Of a stretch of DNA of 64,000 nt, positions 63,270-64,000 are shown piece after piece; position 1 is the first letter of the stretch, and each line of letters begins with the position of its first letter. A program made the translations under genes and the position numbers. The stretch is taken from contig JAJXYF010000013.1 of NCBI GenBank assembly GCA_021780755.1, forward strand, positions 55,332 to 119,331, written 5' to 3'. The notes beneath the pieces were generated by a model. It was not told where the DNA came from and did no database searches. It saw only the letters and a program-made list of their open reading frames with translations. The DNA is from Deltaproteobacteria bacterium (GTDB lineage Bacteria; Desulfobacterota; Binatia; Binatales; Binataceae).

Positions 63270-63830
63270 CTATTTCGACTGTCGTGATGTACCCTCGAGT
63301 ATATTAACCTTTCCAGCAAAATCCTCCAGATCGACTTCAATCGTTTCGAGAATACTCGCGGTCTGCCGCCAGTGGCCGATTACTATGAGCAATTCGATTA
63401 TTTCGCCCGGGCTCACATGCCTCTTCAGGCCTTCGACGATTTCGCGACTACCCTTGACGTTGAGGTTGACCTCGTCCGTCAATCGCAGCACGAGGCGTTC
63501 AAGCTCGCTGAAGCAGTTCGCATTGGACCACTTCTCGATCGCCGCAATCTGTTCGTCGGTCACTCCGACATGCTTCGCCGCCGGCACATGCTGCGTCCAT
63601 TCGTAGATTGAACGGCAAACCTTCGCGGTGCGCAGTATCGCGATCTCGCGCAGCCTCGGATCGAGCTTGATCTTCGTAAAGAGCGCATTACTCAGTTTGC
63701 TGCGAAACGGAAAGATGCCCTGCGCATTGGCGGTCATCCGCTGAACGTTGAGCACCAGCGAACGGGCATCGAGGATTTCCAGCACCTCGGGCGAGGCGTC
63801 CTTGTTGTCGAGATATGGTAATAGCGCCAT
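63270..63830 (-). CDS. Carboxymuconolactone decarboxylase/AhpD-like protein
   Basis: 186 residues from ATG 63830. The key helix is ILRTAKVCRSIYEWTQHVPA, with one Cys (CRSIYEW..H); the AhpD CxxC pair is missing, so a redox-active site is unlikely and the CMD-type role is favoured. It decarboxylates or otherwise handles small aromatic ring-cleavage intermediates, or is a peroxidase-related protein. It follows the monooxygenase on the same strand after about 200 bases. Confidence 0.85.
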   Translation of the reverse strand: MALLPYLDNKDASPEVLEILDARSLVLNVQRMTANAQGIFPFRSKLSNALFTKIKLDPRLREIAILRTAKVCRSIYEWTQHVPAAKHVGVTDEQIAAIEKWSNANCFSELERLVLRLTDEVNLNVKGSREIVEGLKRHVSPGEIIELLIVIGHWRQTASILETIEVDLEDFAGKVNILEGTSRQSK

Positions 63831-63927
63831 TTCCGTTCCTCCCCGCGGTATCAGCCAAGCTGCCTGGCGCGGCGCGACTAGTGGCTTGTAACAGTGACAT
63901 TGGTATCGCATTCATGTATCATGAGGC

Positions 63928-64000
63928 ATGCGTGAAGGGGAGTTTCGATTGACGGCGAGCGAGCGCAGAGAACTGAGGGACAGGCTGCGCTCGCGCACGT
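63928..64000 (+). CDS. Partial ORF at window edge, possible IS630-like transposase N-terminus
   Basis: ATG at 63928 opens a frame running off the right edge (MREGEFRLTASERRELRDRL...). The motif LTxxERxELRxRLRSRT resembles the N-terminal helix-turn-helix of IS630-type transposases. Only 24 codons are visible, so this is weak. Confidence 0.4.
   Translation, partial: MREGEFRLTASERRELRDRLRSRT

Overview
The window looks like chromosomal DNA from a GC-rich, Gram-negative, uncultured bacterium. Lipoproteins, ExbBD-type proteins and RND pumps imply an outer membrane. The gene mix resembles soil Desulfobacterota or Candidatus Binatota relatives: four luciferase-like flavin monooxygenases, several SDRs, enoyl-CoA hydratases, a family III CoA-transferase, a thiolase, a Rieske dioxygenase and an MMPL lipid-type transporter. 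That placement is inference from gene content; there is no rRNA or other phylogenetic marker here.

Layout. (1) 1-1361: CoA-transferase. (2) 1744-9695: a nest of three related IS1595/ISXO2-type transposons, each with its own terminal inverted repeats, an 8-bp target duplication and cargo genes. They sit around a perfect 16-bp parS-type palindrome (5348-5363). Element 1 carries an HNH nuclease and a HicBA-like pair. Elements 2 and 3 carry membrane-anchored proteins of unknown function coupled to tiny basic proteins, and they share one target duplication. (3) 9968-10756: a Cys-rich secreted protein and a truncated second copy of its 5' end. (4) 12081-15344: the housekeeping block ffs, dnaX, ybaB, recR. 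(5) 15769-18667 (minus): an exbB-exbD-exbD-VWA operon. (6) 19055-31227: SDR, LMW phosphatase, CoA-binding protein, Nudix hydrolase, APC permease, TPR lipoprotein with two further envelope lipoproteins, F420/flavin monooxygenase, thiolase. (7) 32043-45988: epimerase, enoyl-CoA hydratase, an MdtABC-like RND efflux operon, an alpha/beta hydrolase, a DHA2 MFS pump and a monooxygenase. (8) 46217-50577: tandem paralogous SDRs, Rieske dioxygenase alpha and beta subunits, and an NTF2-like enzyme. (9) 51539-54043: a lower-GC restriction-modification-like island (D12 adenine methylase, PD-(D/E)XK-like protein, two unknowns). (10) 54347-63830: D-2-hydroxyacid dehydrogenase, enoyl-CoA hydratase, SDR, MarR-type regulator with a candidate operator, a Ycf48-like/MMPL transporter pair, a monooxygenase and a carboxymuconolactone-decarboxylase-like protein. 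The right edge cuts an ORF that may be an IS630-type transposase.

How the parts fit. Most of the window is accessory catabolism (acyl-CoA and aromatic/alicyclic oxidation) together with uptake and efflux. A family of at least five dispersed hairpin repeats sits mainly just 3' of genes in a fixed relative orientation. The hairpins keep their pairing by compensatory changes, so they look like REP-type or terminator elements. The most unusual regions are the cargo-carrying IS1595 nest at the parS palindrome, the TonB-like VWA/ExbBD operon, and the restriction island bracketed by inverted copies of the dispersed repeat.
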